This document shows positions 8,069 to 16,037 of a stretch of 33,675 nucleotides of DNA, piece after piece. How positions within the stretch are numbered: the stretch's first letter is position 1; every line of letters starts with the position of its first letter. The position numbers and the translations under genes are program-made. The DNA is taken from assembly GCA_937907555.1 (NCBI GenBank), contig CALEST010000077.1:1-33675 (forward strand), read 5' to 3'. This DNA comes from an uncultured Sediminibacterium sp. Its GTDB lineage: Bacteria > Bacteroidota > Bacteroidia > Chitinophagales > Chitinophagaceae. The notes under the pieces are model-generated. The model made no database searches. It was not told the origin of the DNA and saw only the letters and a program-made list of their open reading frames with translations.

Positions 8069-8746
8069 TTAAAATATTTGTGTCTTATCGCTTACATCCG
8101 CATTGGTTACAACCGTGTTGTGCTGCACTTCTTCCGGTCTGTTGAAAAACCTGTTCTGGAAAATAAGAATGGCAATAACACCTGTTGAAATAGCCATATC
8201 TGCCACATTGAATACGGGTCTGAAGAATTCAAACTCTTCCCCACCTACAATGGGTATCCAGCTTGGATAGTGAGAATTGGTGATAATAGGGAAATACAAC
8301 ATGTCTACCACTTTCCCATGAAACAATCCGGCATAGCCGCCGCCTGCAGGCAATAAAGTAGCAACATTCTGTGTAAAGGGATTGCTGGCTTCAAAAATTA
8401 ATCCGTAAAAAAGACTATCAATCAAATTACCTAAGGCTCCGGCATAAATTAAAGCAGCACAAATAAGGAAACCCTTGTGCTGTTTCTGACGGATAAAATT
8501 CCGGATTAAAAAACTACCCCAGATAACCGCTGCCAAACGGAACAAAGTCAGCGCAATTTTACCAAACTCGCCTCCAAATTTCCAGCCCCATGCCATTCCT
8601 TCATTTTCAACAAAATGAAGCCTGAACCAGGTTCCGAATACATTGTGTTCTTCACCGGTATAATAGTTCAGTTTAATATAGAACTTAGATCCCTGATCAA
8701 TCAGCAGAATGGCGAGTATTAGAAATATGATCTGTTTTGCTTTCAC
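8069..8746 (-). CDS. lspA: Lipoprotein signal peptidase (signal peptidase II)
   Basis: The 225-residue inner-membrane aspartic protease has four predicted membrane segments. The conserved blocks are DQGSK (17-21), VENEGMAW (46-53), GNLID (106-110), GKVVDMLYFP with catalytic Asp148, and FNVADMAIS with catalytic Asp183. It cleaves signal peptides of prolipoproteins after lipidation; likely substrates in this window include the amidohydrolase and PAP2 lipoproteins. The segment between GNLID and VVD is about 30 residues longer than in E. coli, a form I associate with Bacteroidota. It is transcribed away from the ATPase repeats and has its own candidate promoter. Confidence 0.97.
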   Translation of the reverse strand: MKAKQIIFLILAILLIDQGSKFYIKLNYYTGEEHNVFGTWFRLHFVENEGMAWGWKFGGEFGKIALTLFRLAAVIWGSFLIRNFIRQKQHKGFLICAALIYAGALGNLIDSLFYGLIFEASNPFTQNVATLLPAGGGYAGLFHGKVVDMLYFPIITNSHYPSWIPIVGGEEFEFFRPVFNVADMAISTGVIAILIFQNRFFNRPEEVQHNTVVTNADVSDKTQIF

Positions 8747-8767
8747 GGCTCAATTTTATCGTAAAAA

Positions 8768-8775
8768 CAAAGATA
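8768..8775 (-). promoter_or_regulatory. Candidate -7 promoter element (TATCTTTG) for lspA
   Basis: TATCTTTG on the minus strand fits TAnnTTTG and lies 21 bp before the lspA start, inside the 50-bp gap that follows the SprB-like gene. No convincing -33 element is seen. Confidence 0.4.
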
Positions 8776-8796
8776 AGGTGCAGTTATAGTATAAAA

Positions 8797-10743
8797 TCAT
8801 AAATCTGAACCGCCCGATCTGGAAGTATCTTTTTTAGTTGTGTCTTCCACAATCTGAACCGGAGTTGCTGTTATGGTGAATACTTCATTAATTTTTTGCA
8901 TATCCCCGCAATTGGTGTCTGCACGCTTTAATGCCAGTGAATACCTGCCAGCCGGAATATTGTCAAAATGGCCGGTTGTATTGCTGTACACCTGATTGTT
9001 TACCAGATTGGTCAGAATAAATTGCAAGGACAATTTACTGTCTGTTGCCGCAAAATGTAATACCCCGTTCTTGGCATCTTCGCTGGTTGCCGGAATATTC
9101 TTCGTTAATTTTACTTCTGCTTCCAATACCGATTCTTCAATACGCAGCTTTCTTTCAATTGGTTTACAAACATCGCTGTTGTTAGAGTATACCAATACAG
9201 TGTATTCGCCTGCAGTCAGGTTGCTAAACAACCAGGTTGGATTATTGGTAAAATCGGTCTTAACAATTTCTTTTTTGGTCTCGGTCTTAGTTAATACATA
9301 ACGGAAAGGTCCTACGCCCTGTGTAATGTTAACCGTAAATGATCCGTTTGGTGTTTCAGTACAACTGCTCTTTACAATATTGGTTACATTTATTTTAGCA
9401 GCTACCGGCTCTGTAAGAGTGGCTGAAAATTCTATTTTGTTGTTGCAGGAATCCAATACCTGAATTACATATTTTCCTGCTGGTAGTCCGGTAAAACTAA
9501 CTTCACGGTTCTTTATTACCAGATTTCCCGCCTGAGGCAAGATAGTAGCTCTCAGCGCTGCTGGATTACCACCGCCGACTGTTAGCGTAACTGATCCGTC
9601 TGACAGTCCATTACAGGTTACAGGATTTATTTTTTTGGCTCCCTCAATGAATGCAGGGTGCTCGTTCACTACTACTGGATAACTTACATTACACACCCCC
9701 TGATTCTGATCGTCATTGGTTAAAATCAGTTGGTATTGTCCTTTTGCTATGCCAGTAAACTGAGCAGTTCCATCTGCTGATTTTACCACTTTATCTGTGG
9801 GTTTCAATTGCAGTGCATATTTTTCAGTATAGCCCTGAATATTTTTTATGTTCACGATTCCTTCAGACAAATCCTTACAGGTGTTGGCCACCGCAATATC
9901 GCTTAATTGCAATGTGGGTGCAGCGGGCATGAAAACAAAACTATTCTCTGCTGGCATCCCCAGTTCTGATCCCACCATTAAAGAAGCCCTTACCATGATT
10001 TTCTGATTGGCAACGGGTTGTGCTTTTAGTACATCACCCATGCTTACCTGTAATTCCGGCGAAGAAGTAGTGGTTAATAAACTCCAGCTGCCTGATCCCT
10101 CCAGCTGATACTCCCATTTGTACAATACATCTTCCTTATTGGGCAATAGTGAAGCGCCGGTGGTTAATTTTACTTTCGTATTGCTGCAATACTTTCCCGT
10201 TGGATTGTCCATCACAACAGCATCTGCTGAAGGCAGGGAATATTTTACGGTATATTCTATAGAGAAATTTCCTCCTGCGGTAGTAGCAGACATTTTATTG
10301 GAAGTTACCCCAGGCTTGATGGTTTTTAAATCAATTGTCCATTCGCCGAATTCATGCATTTTGTCTTTATTGAACAAACCACTACCATCAAAATCACAAT
10401 CTCCCTTCTTCTTGTTCTTTTCAAAAGCTTCCATCTTCAAACCAATGGCCGATCCACTTCCCAAATCCCATTCAATGGGGAGTAAGGGATAATCTACCAT
10501 TGCATCCATTTGTTTAAAATCAACTAAATGCAAACAATTAAACCCCTCAGCATCTTTTGGATTTAATAAGGCATTGTTTTGTTTATTGAAGAATTTAATC
10601 CGGGGGTCGGTTCCGCTTTTATTTGAATATTTCAAATGAACATCGGTTACCTGAATATTTACCTGAATTTTCTTTTGGGCACTTGCCTGCTGGTTTATAC
10701 CAACCATGCACAGCGCCAATGATAAAAATTTTATCAACTTCAT
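8797..10743 (-). CDS. Secreted protein with four SprB-like repeats
   Basis: From ATG 10743 the protein has 648 residues; a longer TTG-initiated frame reading through a G/C-rich tract is rejected. The signal peptide is MKLIKFLSLALCMVGINQQASAQ. A beta-rich N-terminal domain (about 24-170) is of a kind I do not recognise. An Ig/PKD-like segment follows (about 172-272), then four SprB-type repeats at about 278-363, 371-448, 450-539 and 541-629. Each repeat has a G(x)Y or G(x)F strand pair and a final (L/I)xAGxY-type strand; the first three open with a Cys. Such repeats occur in Bacteroidota surface adhesins like the gliding adhesin SprB. No type IX secretion C-terminal domain is visible: the protein ends in a short polar tail. 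It follows the barrel gene by 39 bp, and the two probably form one operon. Confidence 0.7.
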   Translation of the reverse strand: MKLIKFLSLALCMVGINQQASAQKKIQVNIQVTDVHLKYSNKSGTDPRIKFFNKQNNALLNPKDAEGFNCLHLVDFKQMDAMVDYPLLPIEWDLGSGSAIGLKMEAFEKNKKKGDCDFDGSGLFNKDKMHEFGEWTIDLKTIKPGVTSNKMSATTAGGNFSIEYTVKYSLPSADAVVMDNPTGKYCSNTKVKLTTGASLLPNKEDVLYKWEYQLEGSGSWSLLTTTSSPELQVSMGDVLKAQPVANQKIMVRASLMVGSELGMPAENSFVFMPAAPTLQLSDIAVANTCKDLSEGIVNIKNIQGYTEKYALQLKPTDKVVKSADGTAQFTGIAKGQYQLILTNDDQNQGVCNVSYPVVVNEHPAFIEGAKKINPVTCNGLSDGSVTLTVGGGNPAALRATILPQAGNLVIKNREVSFTGLPAGKYVIQVLDSCNNKIEFSATLTEPVAAKINVTNIVKSSCTETPNGSFTVNITQGVGPFRYVLTKTETKKEIVKTDFTNNPTWLFSNLTAGEYTVLVYSNNSDVCKPIERKLRIEESVLEAEVKLTKNIPATSEDAKNGVLHFAATDSKLSLQFILTNLVNNQVYSNTTGHFDNIPAGRYSLALKRADTNCGDMQKINEVFTITATPVQIVEDTTKKDTSRSGGSDL

Positions 10744-10782
10744 GACGTTTCTTTTCTTTCCAGCCTGGGGGGGAGGGGCCAA

Positions 10783-11382
10783 TTATTTACGTAATCTCAA
10801 GCCAACATATAGCATATACATGCCTGGTCTACTGGTTGTCTGAGCAATTTCATTGATATTGGAAATACCAAAATTATAACGAACACCGGCCATTAAACGC
10901 AGTGGTAAATTCATTTCTGCACCTACTACACCCATTAATTCTGTGGTCTTGTAAGCTGCTTTTACATCCTGTTCAAGATTACCGGTTTTTGATTTAGCGG
11001 TAATTAAGAAACCCAGTTGAGGACCTGCATAAGCTTTTAAAAAGCCAATCTTGGTTTGCAGCAACAAAGCGGGTGCTGCCACATAAGACAAATTGGTCTC
11101 GTCTACTACACCACCTCTGTAAGTGCCTCCTTTAGAATAAAAACCCAATTCTGTTCTTAGTGTAATAAAATGGCCAATCAATCTGGAATTCAGGAAAAAA
11201 GAACCTCCGATATTGCTTTTCGCTTCCTCGGATACATTCATAGTGGTAATTTGATTGTAGTCGAGATTGGAGCGTTGAAGCCCAACAATAAAACCAATTT
11301 CCTTTCTTTTCTTGTCCTGTGCCAAAAGACCTAAAGTAGAGATTGCCAAAATAGCGGTAGTGAATAGTAGTTTTAGTTTCAT
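10783..11382 (-). CDS. Outer-membrane beta-barrel protein, PorT-like
   Basis: The 199-residue protein has a signal peptide (about 1-21, ending LLAQ) followed by alternating amphipathic strands. These include the end motifs GVRYNFGISNI and MYMLYVGLRLRK, typical of the PorT/OMP_b-brl_2 group. Such eight-stranded barrels are common in Bacteroidota; some assist type IX secretion, but most have no known role. It is the first gene of a probable operon with the SprB-like protein, so it could act in export or anchoring of that protein; this is inference from position. It is divergent from the TPR gene. Confidence 0.75.
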   Translation of the reverse strand: MKLKLLFTTAILAISTLGLLAQDKKRKEIGFIVGLQRSNLDYNQITTMNVSEEAKSNIGGSFFLNSRLIGHFITLRTELGFYSKGGTYRGGVVDETNLSYVAAPALLLQTKIGFLKAYAGPQLGFLITAKSKTGNLEQDVKAAYKTTELMGVVGAEMNLPLRLMAGVRYNFGISNINEIAQTTSRPGMYMLYVGLRLRK

Positions 11383-11448
11383 ATTAGTTTGTTAAAGGCT
11401 AAAAATATAAAATTTGGTTAACTTTTCCTTAAAAATTGATAGCTTCGA

Positions 11449-11478
11449 TTGGTTTTACCTATAATTAGGTACTACCAA
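11449..11478. promoter_or_regulatory. 30-bp dyad-symmetric site in a divergent intergenic region
   Basis: The arms are TTGGT (11449-11453) with ACCAA (11474-11478), and TACCTA (11456-11461) with TAGGTA (11466-11471). The spacers are equal 2-base spacers and the centre is TAAT, so 11 of 13 arm positions pair. The site lies 58 bp before the TPR gene start and 66 bp before the divergent barrel gene. That position suits an operator or a 5' leader hairpin. No binder can be named. Confidence 0.5.
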
Positions 11479-11536
11479 ATCCCCCGAATACAGAACTTCG
11501 CTGCCCCCCGATTTAACGCGTAACTGAAAAACCGTC

Positions 11537-12463
11537 ATGAATAAATTCTTTTGGCTGTTAGTCATTCTTGTTGTCTCTAATGTTCATTGGGTTGGGGCAC
11601 AGTCTTCCTCGGACATTTTAAAAGCCGCCAATAACAAAGTCTTATTCAAAAACTTTAAAGAGGCATTACCCGGCCTTAATAAACTAATTGCAGCTGAAAA
11701 AAACAGCGAAACCCTTTCCCGTGCTTTTTTTATAAGGGGAAAAGCCCATGCTGGACTTAAACAATTAAAAGATGCCCTGGCCGATTTCGACAATGCCATT
11801 CAGTTAATGCCCGATAATGTAGAAGCCCTCAATCACAAGGGCATGGCATTAATGCAACAGGAAAAACCAGAGGAAGCTCTGAAGCTATTTAATAGTGCTA
11901 TTGAAAAAAACATGACTTATGCCGATGCTTATACCAACAGAAGCAAAGCCCTGTTGAAACTAAACCGATTAGAAGAAGCCCTGGAAGACATTAAAAAAGT
12001 GGTGAAAGCCTCCCCCAATCAGGTTGAACCTTTGTTAATTAGTGCTTCGGTTAAAAAAGCAATGATGGATGTAAATGGCGCCCTTCAGGATTGCAATAAA
12101 GCCATTGATATGGACGAAAACGAAACAGAAGCTTATAGAATCAGAGCTGAAATAAGGCAGGCGCTGGGACAGTTTGGTGCAGCTGTTTTAGATTTAAATC
12201 TTGCGATTGAAATTGATGACAGCAATGAGCTGCTTTATTTTCAGCTCGCCAACACTTATTTCAGTGCATCCGATTTTAAATCGGCCATTAAGTTTTACAA
12301 TAAAGCCATCCTTTTCAATTCAAAGGAAGCTCCTTTCTTTTTACAGAGAGCGCTGGCTAAACAAAAAATGAATGACAAATCCGGTTCCTGCACCGACTTT
12401 TCTCAGGCGGAGAAATTAGGTAGTCTGCAGGCCGCTTTGCTGAAAAAGCAGTTTTGCAAATAA
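11537..12463 (+). CDS. Secreted tetratricopeptide-repeat protein
   Basis: The 308-residue protein has a signal peptide (about 1-21, ending VGAQ) and seven to eight TPR units from about residue 25 to 290. The units show the usual A(x)nYxxA and alternating small-residue spacing (for example EALNHKGMALMQQEKPEEAL and EAYRIRAEIRQALGQFGAAV). It ends with GSCTDFSQAEKLGS...CK, a C-terminal form frequent in Bacteroidota periplasmic TPR proteins. It probably acts as a protein-interaction scaffold in the periplasm, and the partner is unknown. It converges on murF-alr with 6 bp between the stops. Confidence 0.88.
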   Translation: MNKFFWLLVILVVSNVHWVGAQSSSDILKAANNKVLFKNFKEALPGLNKLIAAEKNSETLSRAFFIRGKAHAGLKQLKDALADFDNAIQLMPDNVEALNHKGMALMQQEKPEEALKLFNSAIEKNMTYADAYTNRSKALLKLNRLEEALEDIKKVVKASPNQVEPLLISASVKKAMMDVNGALQDCNKAIDMDENETEAYRIRAEIRQALGQFGAAVLDLNLAIEIDDSNELLYFQLANTYFSASDFKSAIKFYNKAILFNSKEAPFFLQRALAKQKMNDKSGSCTDFSQAEKLGSLQAALLKKQFCK

Positions 12464-12469
12464 GCATTT

Positions 12470-15007
12470 CTATTCCTCTATATAAACGCGTTTCACGCGC
12501 AAACTAATGCCGGTCATGATTTCGTAGGCAATGGTATCTGCGGCTTTGGCAACCTCCTGAATAGAAATATGTTTTCCAAAAATTTCTACGGTATCGCCCG
12601 CTTTTACACCGGGAATATCGGTTACATCAATCATACACATATCCATACAGATTTTCCCTACCGTTGGGGCAATGCTTCCTCTTACATACATTTTTCCATT
12701 CCCGTTTCCCATTCTTCGGGAATAGCCATCGGCATATCCAATTCTTACGGTTGCAATAATACTGTCCCTGGTTAATACCCCCGATCTGTTATAGCTAACG
12801 GTTTCTCCTGCTTTCAGATGCCGGATCTGTGCCACTGTTGTTTTTAGTGTGGCTACGGTTTGTAAAGACAATTCAGCATCCTGAATATTGTCGGCTCCAT
12901 AGAGTCCAATGCCCAGTCTTACCATATTGAACTGCCAGTCTGAATTTCTGCGGATGGCTGCAGTGTTGGCAATATGTTTAATTACCGAGTATCCCAACGC
13001 ATTTTCAATTTTTGCACTTGCGTTTGAAAACAATTGAACCTGCTGCTTTGTAAACGCATCTTCGTTTTTGTCTTCACTGGCCGCCAGATGACTCAACACC
13101 GATTTAACTCTCAGTATATGCTGATTGCGCAGCCAGTTGCACAATTGGTCTATTTCAGCGGTATCAAATCCCAACCGGTTCATGCCCGTATTGAGTTTGA
13201 TATGAATGGGATATTGTGGCAAACCCTGTTGCGCTATATATTGATGAAAAGCTTCTAAAATAGGAAAGGAAAACAATTCAGGTTCAAGCGAATGATTCAC
13301 CATGGCATCAAAGGAATATTCATCGGCACTCATGACCATGATGGGCAAATGTATTCCTGCTTTTCGGAGTGTTACTCCTTCGTCTGCATAGGCAACAGAT
13401 AAATAATCTACCTGCTGTTGTTGCAATCTTCTGGCTACTTCTCCTGCCCCGCTGCCATAACCAAAGGCTTTTACCATGGCCATCATTTTAGTTTGGGGCT
13501 GCAACAGCGACTGATACGCTTTTAGGTTGTGCACCATGGCGGTCAGATTAATTTCCATGATGGTTTGATGCACTTGTTGTTCCAGCCAGTGCGCCACTTG
13601 CTCAAAGGCAAATTTTCTTGCCCCCTTCAGTAAAATATATTGTTGCTGAAAATGTGATTCATTCAAAGCTTCTAAAAGATTACTGGTTTGCTCGAAGCAA
13701 TGTACTTTGAAAGGGAAGGATTTTTTTACAAGTTGAGCCTCCTTAAAATAACTGCACATCTGCGGACCCACCGCATACAATTCTTTCACTCCCGCATTAG
13801 ACAATTGTTGAGCAATATGATTGTACAATTGTTCCAGCGGTTCTCCGGATTCTACTATATCGGAAAGGATAGCAACAATGGGTTGATTCCCTGCCTGCTC
13901 TTTTAAAAACTGCAGCGCCAATGATAGTGACACTTTATCGTTGCTGTAACTATCATTCAATACATAGCTCTGATTGATGGCCCGCTTCAACTGCATACGC
14001 ATTTCTACTGGCTGCAATTGTTTTACTCTTTGCTGAATTACCGGAAATGCATAGCCCAGCTGCAAGAGAACCAGTACACAGGTGAGTGCATTCTGAACGG
14101 AAACTTCATCCGTAAAAGGCAGCGCCAATTCAAAGGGCACTGGATTGGTGGAAGCTGTATCAGCAGCTACATTCAGGTTAGATGCGTTATTCTTATACCG
14201 TAATTGTACAATTGTTTCCGTTAATTTCTTCTCTTGCTTTACAACCTGCAAGTGCGGAATAGAACCCCCATTGATTGCCTGCGGTTTTGATCCCCACGCA
14301 ACTACTTTATCTCTTTGTAAAAAAGCAGCAGGCATATAATCTGCAGCAGTAATAATTAAAGGGGTATGCTGAAACAACAGCGCTTTTTCTTCCAGCTTCT
14401 GTTCGGGATTCTCAAAACCCTGGTTATGGGCTTCTCCTAAATTGGTGAACACCCCAATAGTTGGTTGAACTATATTGGCCAATGCATTCATTTCTCCCTT
14501 TGCAGAAATCCCCACTTCAATAATGGCCAGCGTGTGTTGTGCATTCATTTGCCAAACACTGAGGGGCACGCCGATCTGTGAATTATAACTCCGCGGACTT
14601 CTTACAATATGATAATCTGATTGCAATAACTGATACAGCCATTCCTTTACAATGGTTTTTCCATTGCTCCCGGTAATACCAATTACGGGAATATTAAATT
14701 GCTTTCTATGATGCGCTGCCAGCTGTTGCAGTGCCTCAATTACACCCGGCACCTGAATAAAAATGGCACCCGCATATAAAGCAGGTTCAATGGATTCCTC
14801 AACAATGAAAATGCGTACCCCCTGCTGATAGGCTTCGTTCACAAAATTGATTCCGGAACGGCGTGGTCCTTTAATGGCAAAGAAAATACTCTTTGCAGGA
14901 TCAATGATATTTCTGCTGTCGGTTACCAGGTACTCTACAGGCAGAGCAGCATTCGGTGGAATGTTCTGCTGTAAAATAGCGGCGATATCACCCAGGCAGT
15001 AAGGCAT
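12470..15007 (-). CDS. murF: Bifunctional UDP-MurNAc-tripeptide:D-Ala-D-Ala ligase / alanine racemase (MurF-Alr fusion)
   Basis: At 845 residues this is two enzymes in one chain. MurF occupies about 1-475, with the ATP loop GITGSNGKT (110-118), the nucleotide-site segment EVGISAKGEM and a C-terminal Mur ligase domain. Alanine racemase occupies about 484-845, with MVKAFGYG carrying the pyridoxal-phosphate Lys513, the segment RLGIGLYG, and the catalytic region IGYADGYSRR ... VGKICMDM. The racemase makes D-alanine, and MurF adds D-Ala-D-Ala to UDP-MurNAc-tripeptide, both cytoplasmic steps of peptidoglycan synthesis. This fusion is known across Bacteroidota. It starts 4 bp after the TerC-like gene, so it is probably the last gene of that operon. 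Confidence 0.96.
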   Translation of the reverse strand: MPYCLGDIAAILQQNIPPNAALPVEYLVTDSRNIIDPAKSIFFAIKGPRRSGINFVNEAYQQGVRIFIVEESIEPALYAGAIFIQVPGVIEALQQLAAHHRKQFNIPVIGITGSNGKTIVKEWLYQLLQSDYHIVRSPRSYNSQIGVPLSVWQMNAQHTLAIIEVGISAKGEMNALANIVQPTIGVFTNLGEAHNQGFENPEQKLEEKALLFQHTPLIITAADYMPAAFLQRDKVVAWGSKPQAINGGSIPHLQVVKQEKKLTETIVQLRYKNNASNLNVAADTASTNPVPFELALPFTDEVSVQNALTCVLVLLQLGYAFPVIQQRVKQLQPVEMRMQLKRAINQSYVLNDSYSNDKVSLSLALQFLKEQAGNQPIVAILSDIVESGEPLEQLYNHIAQQLSNAGVKELYAVGPQMCSYFKEAQLVKKSFPFKVHCFEQTSNLLEALNESHFQQQYILLKGARKFAFEQVAHWLEQQVHQTIMEINLTAMVHNLKAYQSLLQPQTKMMAMVKAFGYGSGAGEVARRLQQQQVDYLSVAYADEGVTLRKAGIHLPIMVMSADEYSFDAMVNHSLEPELFSFPILEAFHQYIAQQGLPQYPIHIKLNTGMNRLGFDTAEIDQLCNWLRNQHILRVKSVLSHLAASEDKNEDAFTKQQVQLFSNASAKIENALGYSVIKHIANTAAIRRNSDWQFNMVRLGIGLYGADNIQDAELSLQTVATLKTTVAQIRHLKAGETVSYNRSGVLTRDSIIATVRIGYADGYSRRMGNGNGKMYVRGSIAPTVGKICMDMCMIDVTDIPGVKAGDTVEIFGKHISIQEVAKAADTIAYEIMTGISLRVKRVYIEE

Positions 15008-15011
15008 AAAT

Positions 15012-16025
15012 TTATTTTACGGAATCGTCTACGTAATCTTTTGGCGTTCCTCTTTTCTCTAATACGATAGAGTATAAAATAGAACCAGAAATACACAATA
15101 CAATTACGCCTAAAGACAACGCTACCTGACTGGTTTTACTCATCCACATACTTAAGTAATGTTCTCCCAGCATTTTCACTCCAATGAATACCAGTACAAT
15201 GGCAATACCCTGTTGTAAATAATCGAATTTGGTTACGGCTCCTCTTAATAAGAAGAACAGGGAACGCAAACCCAGTACCGCAAAAATATTGGATGTATAA
15301 ATAATCAATGGATCCTTGGAAATACCCATTACTGCAGGGATAGAATCCAGCGCAAATACAAGGTCAATGGCCGCCAGTAATACCACCACTACAAATAAAG
15401 TAGTGTAGGCCGGCTTGCCGTTTTCACGAACCATATACTTTCCCCCGCCATCGTGATTAACCAATGGCAGGAAGGATTTCAGAAACTTATAAATCTTTGA
15501 GGTTTGCGGATCAAACTGTTCATCGTCATTTGTTTTGAACATATGATACCCAGTGTAAATTAAGAATGCGCCAAAAATATACAGCACCCAGGAGAACTTG
15601 GCTACCAGTGCTACACCCAGTGTGATGAATATGACACGGAAAATAATAGCCATTAATATACCCAGCAACAATACCCTTGAGTAATAGGCTTCCTTAACAC
15701 CAAAGGAATTAAAGATGAGAATGAAAACGAAAATATTATCGATACTTAAACTCCACTCCATTAAGTACGCACTTAAAAACTCAATTGGTAATTGATGACG
15801 ACTGATTTCCTGTCCGTCCACTGAACTTTCCAAAGCCAATGCAGGCCCTTCTATCCAAAGGAAAACAAAAAAAGCTACGGCAAGACCTACCCAGAATAAA
15901 GTTTGGTTCAATGCCTGACGAATGGTGATACTTTTATTTTTTTTACTTAACAAACCCAGATCAAACAAAAGGGCAACAGACAATACTACGCCAAAAACCA
16001 GGTAAACAATTTGATGTTCGTTCAT
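15012..16025 (-). CDS. TerC/Alx-family integral membrane protein (probable metal-ion exporter)
   Basis: The 337-residue protein has eight to nine membrane segments. Acidic residues typical of TerC sit inside the membrane: Asp22 in the first helix, the YLMEWSLSIDNIFVF block (Glu90, Asp96), and later AAIDLVFALDSIPAVMGIS. Members of this family (Alx, MeeY) export manganese or calcium or help metallate exported proteins, so manganese homeostasis is the likely role. No yybP-ykoY manganese riboswitch can fit in the 12-bp gap behind gldFG, so it is probably co-transcribed with that gene and murF-alr. Confidence 0.9.
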   Translation of the reverse strand: MNEHQIVYLVFGVVLSVALLFDLGLLSKKNKSITIRQALNQTLFWVGLAVAFFVFLWIEGPALALESSVDGQEISRHQLPIEFLSAYLMEWSLSIDNIFVFILIFNSFGVKEAYYSRVLLLGILMAIIFRVIFITLGVALVAKFSWVLYIFGAFLIYTGYHMFKTNDDEQFDPQTSKIYKFLKSFLPLVNHDGGGKYMVRENGKPAYTTLFVVVVLLAAIDLVFALDSIPAVMGISKDPLIIYTSNIFAVLGLRSLFFLLRGAVTKFDYLQQGIAIVLVFIGVKMLGEHYLSMWMSKTSQVALSLGVIVLCISGSILYSIVLEKRGTPKDYVDDSVK

Positions 16026-16037
16026 GATAAAATATAA

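Noticed and set aside
8069..8746. Long insertion in LspA between GNLID and VVD as a novel domain
   Set aside because: I recall the same glycine-rich insertion as usual in Bacteroidota LspA proteins, and both catalytic Asp residues are intact.
10118..10492. 124-codon open frame on the plus strand opposite the SprB-like gene
   Set aside because: It is antisense to a gene with a signal peptide and clear repeats, with no family match or start signal, so it is treated as a chance frame.
10767..10778. G7-A-G4 tract upstream of the SprB-like gene as a phase-variation switch
   Set aside because: The homopolymer is only seven bases long and lies outside the coding region, and no alternative frame is affected. 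Length variation is possible but not supported here.
12470..15007. MurF-Alr fusion as a novel enzyme architecture
   Set aside because: This fusion is a known and widespread arrangement in Bacteroidota.
15012..16037. Manganese (yybP-ykoY) riboswitch before the TerC-like gene
   Set aside because: Only 12 bp separate the gene from gldFG, too little for the roughly 100-nt aptamer.
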